A stretch of 16,365 bases of DNA from Palsa-459 sp035510855 (lineage in GTDB: Bacteria > Actinomycetota > Acidimicrobiia > Acidimicrobiales > RAAP-2): contig DATKGG010000041.1 in assembly GCA_035510855.1 (NCBI GenBank), forward strand, positions 1 to 16,365, given 5' to 3'. The notes below the pieces were generated by a model. That model was given only the letters and a program-made list of their open reading frames with translations, made no database searches and was not told where the DNA came from. A program made the translations under genes and the position numbers. Shown piece by piece: positions 15,865-16,365 of this stretch (the first letter of the stretch is position 1; the number at the start of each line of letters is the position of its first letter).

Positions 15865-16073
15865 CCGAGTACGCGATCGTAATCGAGGATGCAGGGCAGA
15901 ACCTCTCTGCATTCGTGCCAGATCTTCCAGGTTGTGTCGCGACGGGAACTACAGTCGAAGAAGTGACGGCGAACGTCCGAGAGGCAATCGTCCTGCATCT
16001 CGAGTCACTGAGGGAGCACGGCGAGGACGTTCCCCCGCCAACCTCGCGAGTCAGCTCAGTACAGGTCGCATAG
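15861..16073 (+). CDS. hicB: HicB-type antitoxin (second locus)
   Basis: The 70-residue product shows the HicB pattern: MTEYAIVIEDAGQNLSAFVP (1-20), DLPGCVATGTTVEEVTANVR (21-40) and EAIVLHLESLREHGEDVPPP (41-60). This is the short HicB type without a fused DNA-binding domain. It overlaps hicA by 4 bp, so synthesis of the two is coupled. Copy D of the attachment-like repeat follows within 135 bp. Confidence 0.92.
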   Translation: MTEYAIVIEDAGQNLSAFVPDLPGCVATGTTVEEVTANVREAIVLHLESLREHGEDVPPPTSRVSSVQVA

Positions 16074-16148
16074 GCAATCGGGATCACTGGATGGTCGGCC
16101 AGCCACCCTGAGCCGGTTCGAGTCACCATGACCGAGAAGCCCAGAGTC

Positions 16149-16180
16149 GGATCAACGTCGCCCCAACCAGGGCTTGATCC
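16149..16180 (+). repeat. Bulged hairpin ahead of copy D
   Basis: GGATCAA (16149-16155) pairs with TTGATCC (16174-16180), and inside it GCCC (16160-16163) pairs with GGGC (16170-16173) around a 6-nt loop, leaving a 4-nt one-sided bulge. No T-run follows, so it is not a standard terminator. A recombinase binding site or a structured transcript end of hicAB are both possible. Confidence 0.4.
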
Positions 16181-16201
16181 GCCAGTCGGAGAACGTTGAG
16201 A

Positions 16202-16246
16202 TCGGCCCTCCGACACTGGCCAGAATCTGCGGTCATTGCTCTAACC
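16202..16246 (+). repeat. Attachment-like repeat, copy D (degenerate)
   Basis: TCGGCCCTCCGACAC (16202-16216) is identical to the core of copies B and C. The flank GGCCAGAAT and CTCTAAC (from 16239) loosely echoes copy C, with spacing 22 instead of 20. The upstream 97-nt arm of B and C is not recognisable here. It may be the oldest junction or come from a different element family. Confidence 0.5.
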
Positions 16247-16365
16247 GACGTGGAGGAAGTCTTTCAAGGCACGCCGAATCACATCGCTTGTCGTCGTCTT
16301 GTCCTCAGTAGCCCGAGCCTCGACCGCCTCACGTAGCTCGGGATCGAGTCGGACGGGCACCCCCC
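16241..16365 (-). CDS. Ribbon-helix-helix protein, probable antitoxin (5' partial)
   Basis: Forty C-terminal residues are visible on the minus strand before the window ends: GVPVRLDPELREAVEARA, then EDKTTTSDVIRRALKDFL and a short end. The basic strand (VPVRLD), first helix (PELREAVEARATE) and second helix (TTSDVIRRALKDFL) form a complete ribbon-helix-helix DNA-binding unit, so only a few N-terminal residues are missing. Such short proteins are most often antitoxins (VapB, ParD or CopG type). If the toxin follows the antitoxin in transcription it cannot be here, because the stop lies in the flank of repeat copy D; it would have to lie upstream of the gene, beyond the window. Antitoxin function is inferred from fold and setting. 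Confidence 0.75.
   Translation of the reverse strand, partial: GVPVRLDPELREAVEARATEDKTTTSDVIRRALKDFLHVG

Larger units (their letters stand above)
12206..16246. mobile_element. Accessory region built of tRNA-Leu-anchored modules
   Basis: Four copies of a tRNA-Leu 3'-end sequence (12206, 13581, 14656, 16207) bound three modules of about 1.4, 1.1 and 1.6 kb. Their contents are a YcxB-like gene plus hicBA, then a methyltransferase, then an exported protein plus hicAB. All are typical accessory genes, lie on both strands, and use visibly less GC-rich codons than the upstream block. No integrase or transposase is visible inside the modules. The likeliest reading is repeated site-specific insertion at the tRNA, with the recombinase acting in trans or lying beyond the window. 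Degenerate remains of a single larger island are the alternative. Confidence 0.55.

Overview
The window is very GC-rich bacterial chromosome with dense GTG/ATG starts and many 4-bp stop/start overlaps. Gene content and order (uvrA, uvrC, rapZ, yvcK, gap, pgk, tpiA, secG) point to an actinobacterium. The divergent Pgk/TpiA sequences and the Walker A arginine in RapZ fit a deep actinobacterial lineage, and I would guess class Acidimicrobiia. That placement is inference from gene order and protein style, not from a marker search.

Region 1 (1-12102) is conserved housekeeping DNA. It opens inside uvrA. nadA (quinolinate synthase) lies on the minus strand between uvrA and uvrC; its 3' end overlaps that of uvrA by 8 bp and it diverges from uvrC. 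From uvrC onward everything is on the plus strand and tightly packed. uvrC (UvrABC repair) is followed by rapZ and yvcK (nucleotide-binding, cell-envelope and carbon regulators), then gap-pgk-tpiA (lower glycolysis) and secG (Sec translocon). The last gene is an exported family-5 type solute-binding protein with no transporter partner in view. The whiA gene that normally sits between yvcK and gap in Gram-positive genomes is absent; yvcK and gap overlap directly.

Region 2 (12131-16365) begins with a tRNA-Leu(GAG) gene and is quite different: looser spacing, mixed strands, visibly less GC-rich codon use, and accessory genes only. It holds a YcxB-like membrane protein, a hicB-hicA toxin-antitoxin pair, a class I methyltransferase, a membrane-anchored exported protein, a second toxin-antitoxin pair in the opposite order (hicA-hicB), and the start of a ribbon-helix-helix gene. 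The 3' end of the tRNA-Leu gene recurs three times downstream. Three of the four copies share the layout CCTCCGACAC, exactly 20 nt, then CCCCTA; the fourth is a degenerate version. Two copies also share about 97 nt of upstream sequence (about 87% identical by hand alignment). The copies cut the region into three modules of roughly 1.4, 1.1 and 1.6 kb, each with one or two cargo units and no integrase. I read this as serial accretion of small cargo modules at a tRNA attachment site, presumably mobilised in trans. This is the most interesting feature of the window.
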